NCBI GenBank assembly: GCA_000827495.1
Contig: KN817565.1
Coordinates: 1 to 64,000, forward strand
Source of the DNA: Hypholoma sublateritium FD-334 SS-4
Lineage: Eukaryota > Basidiomycota > Agaricomycetes > Agaricales > Strophariaceae
Length of the DNA: 64,000 bases
Direction: 5' to 3'
Positions within the stretch are counted from its first letter, which is position 1. Each line of letters opens with the position of its first letter. The notes under the pieces were generated by a model. It was given only the letters and a program-made list of their open reading frames with translations, did no database searches and was not told the origin of the DNA. Below, piece by piece: positions 24,017 to 35,559 of this stretch. Both the position numbers and the translations under genes were made by a program.

Positions 24017-24051
24017 CTGACTAAGCAAGCATGCCATGCTTGCTTAGTCAG
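24017..24051. repeat. Near-perfect palindrome (17 + 1 + 17)
   Basis: The arm CTGACTAAGCAAGCATG (24,017-24,033) is followed by a single C and its exact reverse complement (24,035-24,051). It lies 63 bp upstream of the start codon of the JmjC-like gene, in what should be its promoter or 5' leader. It could be a double binding site for a dimeric regulator, a hairpin in the transcript, or the scar of an excised element. No copy of it was seen elsewhere in the window. Confidence 0.85.
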
Positions 24052-24449
24052 CACAGCATCCGACTCCGAGAGTCACACTACGGCAATGACCGTCTCTCTT
24101 CTTCTTCAACGTATCAGATGCGAGTTAGGAACTAGTGGAGGCCGCGACCGCACGCCCGGGAGGTAACTTACAAGTAACTTACATACATACGCAAAAGGCT
24201 GACCTTAGCGGCCTAGGTTGACAGTTGGACACTATTAGGCGCACCAGCCCCATATGGTGAGCCAAGAACTAACATTCGTTCAAATCGATCAGGTGCGGGA
24301 TCTCCACTTGTTTTGAATTATGTTCTTTATCCTTGTTGAGAGCCCCTCCCGCAGCTACGAGAAGCGATGGGCCATTGAGGTGCCCAGCGCAGGCCCGTCG
24401 GTGACGGCGACAACACTGTGGAAGGCCCGCCACTACCTGCACGCCGCCC

Positions 24450-27100
24450 ATGTTCATCATGGGTTTGCCGTACGACTGCATCATGCCACACGTTCACGTC
24501 GCGGCCGACACAGATCGTGACGACGCAGAGGAGGCCCTGTCGAACCAAATTCTGACCACCCAATGGCACACCTATTCCGACGAAGTGATCCAGGCGACAA
24601 TTGCGAAGCTCGGCACTGCAGACACACCTGAAGGGCACCCATACCACACGATGCTGCGCGTACTATCATCTGCAGTATATAATATGACACGCGTCAGGAT
24701 CAAATCAGAGGGTGGGCATGTGGTGGGGCAAGGAAGGGAGAGTGCTCAGTGGGGCCCAAACAACAAAGACCCACCCGCTGTAGGATATATCACCTGTCCT
24801 GGTGAAACCTTCAAGCCGGCAGCGTACCTTGAATATCGATCCTAAACCCGGTGCCTTCCTCTTCTACGAGCAAGCGCCGCCCCATCATTGTTGATGAAGC
24901 CCCTTGCGCCTTGCTTGCACCTTTCATCTCGACTGTGCTCGACAATTTCCTTTGATCATCCCAAGGCCTTTCCACGAAGGCCTCGTCGCCAAGTCCGAGC
25001 CAAGACCCGCCCATTGTGCTCACCGAGGGATCGACCTTGCGCGCCATTGCCAACGCAATGTGTGTTATGAGCTCAGATCCGAACAGCATCCTTTCGGACC
25101 ACAATACCGGGCCACTAATCTTAAACCTCGCCATGGAGCTCGTGATAAATGCGCGCAGGGACACGCGCATGGAATCGTCAGACTCCGTCGAGTGCGCCAG
25201 GGCGGTCGGGCATATGGTGGCAGCGACAGGGTCCGGCAATGGCGCTTGCGCAGAGCGAGGGAATCAAGAAGCGCGAGCAGCAAGCATCATGCAGGTGATG
25301 CCAAAATTTGCATTGTCGCCGCTGTTTGGTTCATTTATGATGCAGCAGGCGCGCAAGCCATCTGTTATGAGCGACAAGAATGTCACAGGCGGCAGCGGCT
25401 ACGCATCGGCTGCAGCTGCGGCGCGTGCAAATGCTGTCAATTCATCTTCGGCCAATGCGACGTGTTTCAGTCGCAAACCGCCCTCTGTTTCCTTGGAATC
25501 GATTATTACAACAACGGCGAAGCCTCCCACCCATTACCTTTCGCGGACATACACACCACTTACATCCCGCGCCTTTCGGTTCATGATACCTCTGCCGCAG
25601 TCTGCCTCGAAATACACAATCTATCATGACGACAAGATTCGATGGCCACTGACGAACCGCTATGGATTCATGTACGACGTGTCACAGTACGACATCCCCC
25701 TGCTTATACGTGCGAAAGAATGCGGAAGTAGCGCGCCTGCCTGATTGTCTGGTGTCAAGATTGCCAACTGAGTGGAAAACAATGGCTGGCCGGACGACAA
25801 CGACGAAGCGAATATGCATGTTAAGGTCGAAATCGTCAAGGAAAAGATGCTCCGGTGCAAGGTCAAAGCGATTCGGCATCAGCGGGCGGCGTCAACTCCA
25901 ACTCTATCGACACAAAGAGCCTTTCGTCATCCCAGAGGCGCAAGACCCGTCACCGCGCGTCGATTGCAACCTCTGGTATTTGTCTCACTGGGAAGCACTG
26001 CGCAGGTGTTGATCATCTGCATGAACTCCGGCTGCTCAATCAACTGACAGCAATCCACGACACACAGCAGGCGGCACAGCGCCGCAATTGGGACGCGTTT
26101 GTCAAGCAGCGCAGCTGCGTGCGGCCGCTCAAGAGGGGTGGCGCGGCGCCGACGGTGGGAGGGGGCAGCGGCACGACGGCAATCCTCGGGCGAGGACGAC
26201 GAACTCATGCCCAGCGACGGGCTGATTGGGTTTGCGCAGCTCGGGCTGTCGACGAGCGACTGCGAGAGGCGGGCGTTTGAGCGGCTCGTGGGTAGCGGAG
26301 TGCCCCCGTGGACAAGCTGCGGCGCGTGCTGCTCGCGTACAGCAGGTATGTACTTCATGTCGTGCATTTTTCGTGGTGCATGCGCTGATGACGGCGCTCG
26401 GTGGCAGGTGGAATCCGCGCTTGGTGTAATGCGGTGAACCCGATCACATCGACGTTGCTGCTCGTGTACACGGATGAGGAGGAGGCGCTCTGGATGCTCG
26501 CGGCGATCGTTGAGCGCATTCTCCCGACGACTTCTCGCCATCGCTACTACCATCGCGCGCATGCCCGCTCGTGCTGCTCGATGTCGTGCAGGAGCTCGCG
26601 CCAAAACTGCACGTGCACCTCACAAAGTTGGGCGTCGACCTCGCTGCGATCTGCTTCTCGTGGTTCCTTCTCGTGGTTCCTCTCGCTGTTCACGGACTGT
26701 CTGCCAGTCGAGGTGCGTTCTCATTGTTTTGTATATATTTCTCGCGGGCTAAGGCTGAGGGGCACCGCACAGACACTGTTCAGGGTGTCGGTCGTATTCC
26801 TCGTGGATGGCCTCGGTGTGCTGTGCTGTTCCGTATTGTGCTCGAGATTCTGCAGAGCAACGAGGCGGAGCTGCTGCTTTGCGAGTCGATCCCAGCAGTG
26901 TATGTCGTGCTCTGCCGACGCGCATGTGGGAGGCAGACAAGGTCCTTCAGGTATGCTCTTCGTTGTGTTGTGTTATGTGTACGTTTCATTTGCTGGCTCC
27001 GTGCAGATCGAGGCGGACCAGAGCTTAGCCGGCCCCGGGATTGCAAGGGGCGGAGTTCGGTATTTCCCTCCTCGACCACTGTCTGCCTCGTCCCGTTGAA
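24450..27100 (+). pseudogene. TBC-domain Rab GTPase-activating protein, decayed copy 1
   Basis: Reading across shifting plus-strand frames gives the pattern of a fungal TBC (Rab-GAP) protein. An N-terminal helical part has HTYSDEVIQATIAKL and LRVLSSAVYNMTRVR. Then come TLRAIANAMCVMSSDPNSIL, WPLTNRYGFMYDVSQYDIPL and LMPSDGLIGFAQLGLST. The TBC core pieces are FERLVGSGVP, LRRVLLAYS, NPITSTLLLVYTDEEEALW, HVHLTKLGVDLAAICFSWFL, SLFTDCLPVE and CESIPAVY. Frames break repeatedly. The segment that should hold the catalytic arginine finger is missing between GVP and the LRRVLLAYS block, and the glutamine-finger motif (YCQG in the family) is destroyed by a stop. A second, shorter copy follows at 27,709. 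Confidence 0.8.
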
Positions 27101-27708
27101 TCCACATCCCATCGAACACACACAGCAGCCAGAAGCACCACCGCCATGATGTCCACACGTGCGCTCGGACTCAGGCGGCATTTGAGCCCACCGGTACGTG
27201 CGGGGTTGCGCTCCGGTGGTCGCATGCCAAATAGTTTGTGTGTTGTAGTATGCAGCCAGTTGATGATGCTCAATATCGTTGGGAAACACTCGATGCTTCC
27301 CTCCGTCCTCGATGTATGTGCGTGTGTACAAAGAGGCAGGCGGGCGGGCGGGCGTGTAGTCACTATGGAACAGGCTCCGAGTCTGCTTCAAAGTGCCAAA
27401 CCGGATGGATCAAGTAGGTTTCATTATGCCTAAGTATGCTTGACTCGACGCTCATTATGGTTTCTTACCAGTTCCGCAAGTGCTTTTTGCAGCTCTTCCT
27501 CTCAAGAATACACCTCTGACATACGTATCAGCAAATGGAGTTCGTCAATACCGCCGAATACATACAAGTCACTGGTCGGAAACTTCACCAAAATGTTCCT
27601 CAAGAAATGGTAGGAGGCGAGTTGGACAACAGAGGAGCCGATGGCAAGGGCAATCCCAGTGCGCACAATCACTTTAAAAACGGGGACTTACGCCAACTTT
27701 AATCCTGG

Positions 27709-28170
27709 GTGCGTCGCTTTGGTCTAGGGTTCGCACAGCTCGGACTGACAATGAGCAGCTGCGAGCGACGCGCGTTTGAGCGGCTCGTATGCAGCGGGGT
27801 ACCGCTTGTGTACCGCGCGAAAGTGTGGCTCAGACGTGGACAAGCTGCGGCGCGTGCTGCTCGCGTACAGCAGGTACGTACTTCACGTCGCGCATTGTCT
27901 GTGGTGTATGCACTGATGATGGCGCTCGGTGGCAGGTGGAATCCGCCTTGGTGTACTGCGATGAACCCGATCACATCGACGTTGCTGCTCGTACTTGCGG
28001 ATAAGGAGGTGTTCTATGTGCTCGCGGAAATCGTTGGGCACATTCTCTCGGACGACTTCTTCTCGCCGTTGCTACTACCATCCCATGCGTGCCCTCTCGT
28101 GCTGCTCTACTTCATGCAGGAGAATCATGGCCTTGAATCACATGATAGTGAGAATTTTGGTTCACGGTGA
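27709..28170 (+). pseudogene. TBC-domain Rab-GAP, decayed copy 2 (partial)
   Basis: This is a shorter second copy of the middle of the upstream TBC pseudogene. It reads GFAQLGLTMSSCERRAFERL, GVPLVYRAKVWL, then the frame of LRRVLLAYS, an intron at the same place as in copy 1, NPITSTLLLVLADKEV, ILSDDFFSPLLLPSHACPLV and a stop. Like copy 1 it lacks the arginine-finger segment, so the two share the deletion and one was probably copied from the other. Between the copies (27,100-27,700) frames are short and unconvincing. Confidence 0.75.
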
Positions 28171-28328
28171 ATCTTTCGCAAGGTAATTTCCTGTTGGTTT
28201 TACATTACCACTAATATTAATAAAATCCTCCATAGCATTCTGGATAGATCCACCACCTGCAGTTTAACGATGTTTTAATTTTCGCTCTTTCAAACACATA
28301 GTGTATATCAAAGCAGGTTCACAATGTG

Positions 28329-28890
28329 TTAAGATACTTTCCGCAGCTCACAGAGCAGTTCTTTTATAACTTCTGTAAGTGCCAGCCTATCCTCCCTTGC
28401 CTCAACAACAAGCTTCTCTATGCTTTCTACGGTGGTGCTGAAGTCTTCAATGTAATCCATCATCTGGCCACCTGTGAAGCGTGGTTTTTTGGATACCTGG
28501 TTATCCATAGCCAAGGAAGCTGATCTATTACGCTAAGTGGTTCACTTTAGTTCTGTATGTTGTCGAAGAAAGGAAGGGCTTTACCTTCTTCAAGTTGCTC
28601 CCTTCCATGTAATCGATATCATGTGCCTTGTTGTCTTCCATCTTACTGCCCACTTTCGAGTGAATATCATTTCGAGATGGCGTGTTTTGATCATTGTAAA
28701 CGATGGGCTTGTGATGCTGGCGGAGAGATTCGGGAGTGTTTGTGGAAGATGTTTGTTGTGCGGAGTCCATAGAAGAGTCGCTTGCTGCAATTCTGATAGG
28801 AGGAAAATACCATATATCTTCATCTTGGAGCTGAGGTTGGGGAGGTTGAGTGGGTACCAGAACACCGCGTTTAGAGGATTTTTTGGCCAT
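28329..28890 (-). CDS. Small basic/helical protein of unknown function
   Basis: Two exons (28,585-28,890 and 28,329-28,496) join in frame across an 88-bp GT..AG intron and give 157 residues from the ATG at 28,890. The start is basic (MAKKSSKRG), the middle is Pro/Ser/Gln-rich, and the last ~50 residues (from TTVESIEKLVVEAREDRLAL) are predicted by eye to form an amphipathic helix or short coiled coil. It lies between the TBC debris and the Plavaka element on the opposite strand. No family is recognised; the clean splice join is the main support. Confidence 0.45.
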
Positions 28891-29167
28891 TCGATATGAT
28901 TCTTGGGTCTATTGAAGGCTATTTATGCCTTGCAGGTAGTATTATAATAGAACGTGTCCCCTTGCAAAGCGCTTACAGCTTGACTCCAGATCCATCTACT
29001 TATTCCGAGACCCGTCCGGGACCGGACTCTGCCCATTAGAGTGTATGAGAGGGTCCGTGGCACCAATTTCAAGACTCAGAGTCATGCTCATACCCCATGT
29101 CAATTGGTAAGATTTGATTGCCACTTCTGAGTCAGTACCGCTGTCGTCTTTCTGTTTGCTTTACTAG

Positions 29168-29530
29168 ATGGCGTTTCTGACTCACAAACATAATATACCT
29201 CAAGAATTTCCATCATTTGTGTCGAAGTACTTTCCCAGTTTACTGCAGACTGAAATGCACCTTTCTAACATGTATCAAAGCCTCTGCGACAATGATTTCT
29301 ATCCACTTATTAACAGTCAAACCCGGTGGATGTCTTATGATGAAAAAACTGCATACCGTACCAAGCACAAGATCCCTGGCTCTATCGACGAGTGGATTGA
29401 GGATGGGAAGGCATATACCAAGCAACCTCTTACCAGTCTACATCATCTTCGCACAGCTCACAAATACTCAATACAGCAAGATAATGTTGAATGTATTCTC
29501 AACATTCTATGCAATAAAGTGAGCGGTTGA
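29168..29530 (+). CDS. Hypothetical protein, possibly first exon of a longer gene
   Basis: An ATG-started frame of 120 residues with balanced composition (LTHKHNIPQEFPSFVSKYFP and TRWMSYDEKTAYRTKHKIPG). A possible donor (AAAGTGAGC) sits at its end. Further plus-strand frames at 29,585-30,034 and 30,082-30,312 contain protein-like strings such as TELHFWQSRILMLEMMLYFG and could be later exons, but I could not join them with confidence. The stretch from 30,312 to 30,666 holds nothing I recognise. It may belong to the neighbouring transposon or be an independent gene. Confidence 0.35.
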   Translation: MAFLTHKHNIPQEFPSFVSKYFPSLLQTEMHLSNMYQSLCDNDFYPLINSQTRWMSYDEKTAYRTKHKIPGSIDEWIEDGKAYTKQPLTSLHHLRTAHKYSIQQDNVECILNILCNKVSG

Positions 29531-30666
29531 ATTATTCTGAGTGGGCATCTGCCGGGCCCAAGACGGGCCTACCGCAGATATTAATTCTATGCTATTTTCC
29601 AGGGATCTGGCGTAATTCAGTGCCCCAGAGTATTTACACTTACACTCCAAGTTCGTGTCCCTCAAACTACCAGCTTCTTGATGCATTACTGGCACAGTCC
29701 TACGATGATCATAGACCAATATACAGAAGGGCCATGCACTGAGACGGTTGCAACCTCGCCTTGTTGGCTTAACACTGTACGAACAGAACTTCATTTCTGG
29801 CAGAGTCGTATTCTCATGCTGGAAATGATGCTTTACTTCGGTCAAAATATACCTCAGAATTCCAAGGTCTTGAGTCGTGTTGCCTCCTGGTGCAGGGCTA
29901 TGTCAGTAAGTCACTTCTCCAGTGGCTCGAGTAATTACTTACGCATGATGAAGACACCGATTCCTAATGGGTTGTTAGCTCGCTATCCATCCTCATCCTT
30001 ACTGCGATCACATCTTGCTGTGCAGTACATGTAATGGAATACCCACAAGTTATACGAATAAGAATTATGGACTGATGATCAATGAAAATCATAAACCGAC
30101 CAATTTTGAATGAGTTTTGCAAACATAGAAATCCAACTTCTGATCGACCTCTGACTCGAACAGTCTGCCGCTGCTTGAAACAAGCGTCACATAAAATGCT
30201 CAGCACGTACAGAGACATTGCTAAAGTTATTTACATCTTCCCTTCATTTCCAAGGCTAGAATGGACAATGTCATCGATGAAATCTGTACGGAAGCAGAAC
30301 TACCTAGTATGATAGAGGGAATGATAAACTTCGTTGAATACTACCTCTTAACCACATGTCCTCCTTGTAATATGTATATTCCGCTCTCTTCATAGCTCCT
30401 CATATATGTAGTTTCTTGTAAAGTGCATCACCCTATGGACAATCATGTTAGCTACGACTTGGTCTTTATTGTTCATGTATGATGTTACCGGGCCGGTGGA
30501 GTCTTCTGAGTTTTCAACGCTCCAACCATGGCATTCCGCTCATTCCGAGTCTTTCTAAAACCTTGTTGTTGAAACGTTACTCTTCAATTCACCCCAACAT
30601 CTGACAGGTGTCTTGTTTATATTTTTCATTGCTCCAGTCTCTGTTTATCCTGCAGCTCTGAAATAC

Positions 30667-33600
30667 ATGTCTCATGTCTGCAGTGGTTGCGACAGCAAAT
30701 ATGGAACTCCTCGGGGCCTAGAATTTCACCAGAAGAACTGCGATAGTTTTCTCGATGTGGACACATCATCCAACACTATTCTGAATGCGTTTGAGTTATA
30801 TGAGAAGAAGCAAGCACAGAGGAAACGCAAACGGGAAACCACAGGACAGATAGCGAAAGCTGTGGAGGTACGTACCATAGGTTCAATGGCCATGATCTAC
30901 ACTGTAACGAATATGCTTTAGATTATTGTAGATGAGCCAAATCCTACTCCAGAACTTCCAGTGTTACCTATACCACCAGTCGTTGAACTCAGTGCAGCTG
31001 GTCGAATTGTTCGGAAGAAGCGCTTGACATGGAAACTACTACAGCAACTTCCTGCTGCCCCTACACCTCTACCCAATGCACCTTTGGATATTGAAACCGA
31101 CCTTGGTAGCACATTGCCTCCTACGGAAACCGTCATCTTGAAGACAATTACGACGACATGTAATTCATTTGGGCTGTACCGTCAGTATCCTAATAATCCA
31201 ACACACAATCCAGATGACACTATCAGCTTGCAAGACCTAGTTGATAGTACGGCTCCAAAGGCAGTCAATGAGACTCGACCTTCCAGCACTTCTCGTCTTT
31301 CAATTATTCCAGATGATAAAACGTCAACTGTCCAATCATATCTTCCGTTCCAAAATTCTACAATATTTGGTCTAATGAACTGGATGTGGACTGGGTCTGC
31401 CATGAAATCCATTTGTGAGATGAAGAATTTGGTCGACTTTCTTAAGTCAGATAAGTTCAAAAAAGAAGATCTAGAAAACTTTGACATACGCACCGAGACA
31501 GCAAAGTTCGACAAGTACCTGGATGGTTCCTCTAGCTCTAACTGCAAACAAAATACTCCCAAGGCCTCGACTCCAAAGGATGGCTGGCATGAGTCAGAAG
31601 TTCGAATTCTAGTTCCAGACCTAAAGCCTCACAAAAAAGAAGATATCCCAACGTTCACAGTGCCAGGTGTACTTCACCGCTCCATTGTTGAAATCATTAA
31701 AGCTACATTCTCTGATCCTGCTAGTCGATTCTTTCACTACACCCCGTTCAAGAGCTTCTGGCAGTCAAGGATTGAAGATTCAGAACCACAGACGCAAAGG
31801 ATCTATGATGAACTTTACACATGCGATGCAATGCTTGATGCTCATGAGGAGTTGCAAAGACAGCCCAGCGAGCCAGGATGTACCCTAGAACGAGCTGTTG
31901 CAGGCATGATGCTCTGGTCCGATTCCACCCACCTTGCAAACTTTGGAACAGCAGCTATATGGCCAATATACCTTTTTTTCGGTAACCAGTCTAAATATGT
32001 TCGAGGAAAACCAAAAGCAGGTGCATGTCACCATTTGGCATATCTACCAAAGGTGCGTATTACATTATTCAGTGCTGAGATTTATCATCTATCTAATCCA
32101 CAAAAATTAGTTGCCTTCCAGCTTCTGGGATTTTTACCTTGCTCTGACAGGGGATGGACCTCCTGAGGATGTTCTAACACATTGTAGGCGAGAGCTGATG
32201 CATGCAATATGGACTTTGCTGCTTGACAAAGAATTCATGGTCGCCTATGAGCATGGTATTGTCATTGTGTGCCCAGATGGTATATCACGTCGCTTTTATC
32301 CAAGGATTTTTACATATTCCGCAGATTATCCAGAAAAGTGAGCAGTTCTCCCATCTTCAAAGCTAATCTTAACATTATTTTGATATAGAATATTACTAGC
32401 AACAATACGTAACTTTGGACTTTGTCCATGCCCTCGGTGTCTCATCCCCAAAGATAAAATCCCAGATGTTGGGAAGGTGTATGATAATCGGCGACGCACT
32501 ACTACCAGTCGAGTCGATAGCACAGCTCGGAACTTTGATATTGATACTGCCCGCAAGTTCATCTATGAGAATGGCGAGGGCGTTAAATCGGCAGCTGTAG
32601 AACGAGTTTTGCGCGACAAATCTCTTGTTCCAACAACTGTATGTCCTAAATTGATCAGTCCTCTTTCCACTAACTTACTATTTTTTCTCGTAATAGAATG
32701 CTTTTTCTTCGCTATTGCACTTTGGATTCAATTTATTTCAAATGCTTGTACCTGATTTCATGCATGAGGTTGAGTTAGGCATATGGAAAGCCCTTTTCAC
32801 TCATCTCGTGCGAATCATTGTTTCCAAAGGAAAGGTCCAGGAATTCAACAAAAGATACCGACAGGTCCCTACCTTTGGTCGCTCAACAATTCGTAAATTT
32901 TCTCAAAATGCATCAAGCATGAAAAAGATGGCTGCCCGTAACTACGAAGATCTTTTGCAGGTCAGTTTCTCTACTAATTATAATATATTACCGCCTCTCA
33001 CGAGTCACTTTCAATTGCCATCAGTGTTCAATCCCTGTTTTCGATGGTCTGCTTGATCCAGAGCATGATAAAGCCATATTGTCCCTGCTTTTTACTGTTG
33101 CTGAATGGCATGCCCTCGCCAAACTCAGGATGCATACGGACTCGACTCTTGGATGGCTTCAAGAGTGCACAGCAAGTCTTGGAATGCAATTAAGACGGTT
33201 TGAAAGCCATACATGCAGCTTCTTTGATACTCGAGAACTCCCAAGTGAGGAAGCTGCTCGTAGCCGGAAAGAAAAGAAAGCTACTGCATCCACTGCCTCG
33301 TCTAGCAAAGACAAACTCCCAACTGAAAAGGCGAACTATGGTCCTCAATCTAGCATCGAGTCACAGTCAAAACCCACAAAAATCCCCCCAAAGAAAAAGG
33401 TTTTCAATTTAGTGTTGATTAAACTTCATGCCCTTGGCGACTACGTGAATACTATTAAGCTATTTGGAACTTCAGACTCTTATTCAACGCAACCTGTGAG
33501 TTTTCTCTACGCGCCTGATAGGCCATAGTACTCATTTTGCACCACAAGGGGGAACTGGAACATCGGCGAGTCAAAAAATACTATGCACGTACAAACAAAA

Positions 33601-35015
33601 ACTGTGCTACAAGGCAGATCACACGTCTAGAACGACGAGAGCACGTTTTGCTCAATTGGACCCAGTCAAAAATTGGTCAAGAGAAATCCAGTTTCAGTAT
33701 CGAAAAGGCTGGTTCAAAACGCCGAAAGGTCAAAGTCAAAGTGTCCCCTACAATGAATTTTAAGCAGTCAGAATCTCTCCCCTACACGCCACCAGAATAC
33801 CACCATCACATATCAACATCTCGTAATTTCCCTGTTCATATCCAGAATTTGCTTGACTCTACTACAGACGATGATCCTGCAATTAAGGTACTACCGTCTA
33901 TTAAATATCATAATATCTGTTAACAACAACCTGAATTATTATATAGGATTTTTACCCAAAGCTGCAAGAGCATATTCTAGGGCGTATTTTGCATCCAACC
34001 TGGTCTGGAGATGGCAATGAATACTCTGATGAGGAACGCAACAAGGTTTTCTTTGTCAACGAGCGGCTTTATCTCCACAAAGTAATGAGAATCAACTACA
34101 CCACATATGATATTCGTCTAGGCCAAGATTCTGTCAATGCTCGTAATCATGCAGATATCATGGTTTTGTCAAGGAGCGACGAGGACCATCCATTCGAGTA
34201 TGCACGTATCATTTCCATCTTTCATGTTGATGTGGTACTCAAGTCCGAAGAAGTTGGATTTTCACCAATTCCAGTTCCGAAACAGGTCTTATGGGTACGT
34301 TGGTACAAACGAGACTCTTCACATGTAGCAGGCTTTAAGAGAAAAAGACTCCATCGACTCCAATTTTTGCCCTGCAATGACCCTGCTGCTTTTGGTTTCC
34401 TTGATCCGGATGAAGTTATCCGCGCTGCTCATCTCATACCGGCTTTTCGGTTCAGAAAGTCAAGTAATCTCTTCTCCGAGGAGTCCTTGGGACGAGCTCC
34501 AGGAGAATTGGATGACTGGAAGTACTCTTATGTCAACATGTGAGGATTTATTTGACTGCACCGATACCAGTACTACCACTCACATCATTCATAGCTTTGT
34601 AGATCGGGATATGTATATGCGATTTGCAGGTGGAGGAATTGGACATTACAAAGTTGATCTCAGTGACGTACCTGCATCAGAACAAGCTTTGGGCGACCCA
34701 GCAGAAGACTTCGAGGAAAACAACGAGGAAGGGAGTGAAGGGAGTAATGATAAGGAGGGAGGCAATAGTGGCAAGGAGGACGGTGGCAAGGAGGATGATG
34801 ACGGTGGCAAGGAGGACAGTGGCAAGGAGGACAGTGGTAAAGGTGGTCAGGAGAGGATAGATGTTGGAGGAGAAGACAGCGACAGTGAAGAAGCAAGTGA
34901 AGGTGGTGAAGAATCTGGGGATGAGAAAAATATTGAAGACGATGAACTTGGTGCCGAAGATGGCGAAGGTGGATTTGAAGACCAGGAGGATGACGAAGGT
35001 TATGCACCTCTTTGA
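30667..35015 (+). CDS. Plavaka-type transposase
   Basis: About eight to ten exons join in frame into roughly 1,200 residues. It starts with a C2H2-like finger (CSGCDSKYGTPRGLEFHQKNC). The Plavaka hallmarks follow in order: FGLMNWMWTGSAM, DIPTFTVPGVLHRSIVEIIK, RIYDELYTCDAMLDAHEELQ, MLWSDSTHLANFGTAAIWPI, THCRRELMHAIWTLLLDKEF, FTYSADYPEK, LCPCPRCLIPKDKI, VPDFMHEVELGIWKALFTHL, RQVPTFGRSTIRKFSQN, H-T-DST, GELEHRRVKKYYARTNKN and YVNIFVDRDMYMRFAGGGIGH. Conserved Asp/Glu-containing blocks of this CACTA-related, Agaricomycete-rich superfamily are all present. The tail is an acidic Gly/Lys/Glu/Asp stretch encoded partly by a ~15-bp tandem repeat (GGTGGCAAGGAGGAC type, 34,760-34,850). I found no frame break, so the protein may be functional. 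Confidence 0.88.
30667..35015 (+). mobile_element. Plavaka DNA transposon (coding core; ends undefined)
   Basis: The element is defined only by its transposase. I searched by eye on both sides (about 28.9-30.6 kb and 35.0-37.1 kb) for CACTA-like or other terminal inverted repeats and target-site duplications and could not fix them. The neighbouring small genes at 28.3, 29.2 and 37.1 kb may or may not be passengers of the element. Confidence 0.6.
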
Positions 35016-35559
35016 CACTCTGCTGTATACCATCCCCTCTCAACTGATTCAAGTTGTGACAAAGGAGTCATCTACTGTAGTTTCTATGCTGCCGATGTTC
35101 CTCCCTCCTCCAAGTCCTGGTTTCGCACCATCAACTTCTAGACGCCAGCAAGACTTACCTATTGGAAGATTATAACTTGTTTGGTCGATGACGAGTCACT
35201 TTGTTGAGTATTCCATTCCACCTGCTGCCAGTTCCCCCTTTACTACATCTCGCTCTCATCTTCCTCTTCTGATGACATCTCTGGCCTGTTACCTTCAAGT
35301 TAACTTCTCACTTAATTCTATCTTGGTACCTGATCACCCACAACCGCCGTGCGGCCCTCTTCTTGCCTTGCCACCATCCTTGCAACTTTTCGTTCCAGTA
35401 CTTACCTAGAACTCATCCAGCTGTGTTTCCCACCTGTCTGCTCTATTCAGACTCTAGCTCACAGGAAAAATCGGCGGCACTTGCCCAACATCCTTCAGCA
35501 CGGATACATGCATGCTTATAAGCTGCATTACTCAAGATGGGTGAGCCCACGAGCAACAG

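Noticed and set aside
24017..24051. Palindrome as an intrinsic transcription terminator
   Set aside because: Such terminators are bacterial; the surrounding sequence is clearly nuclear fungal and the site lies upstream of a gene.
17390..24075. GACTCGGAGTC near 17,395 and GACTCCGAGAGTC near 24,060 as possible ends of one element holding the zinc-knuckle and JmjC-like genes
   Set aside because: The similarity is only about 8-10 bases, is itself palindromic, and no target duplication flanks it.
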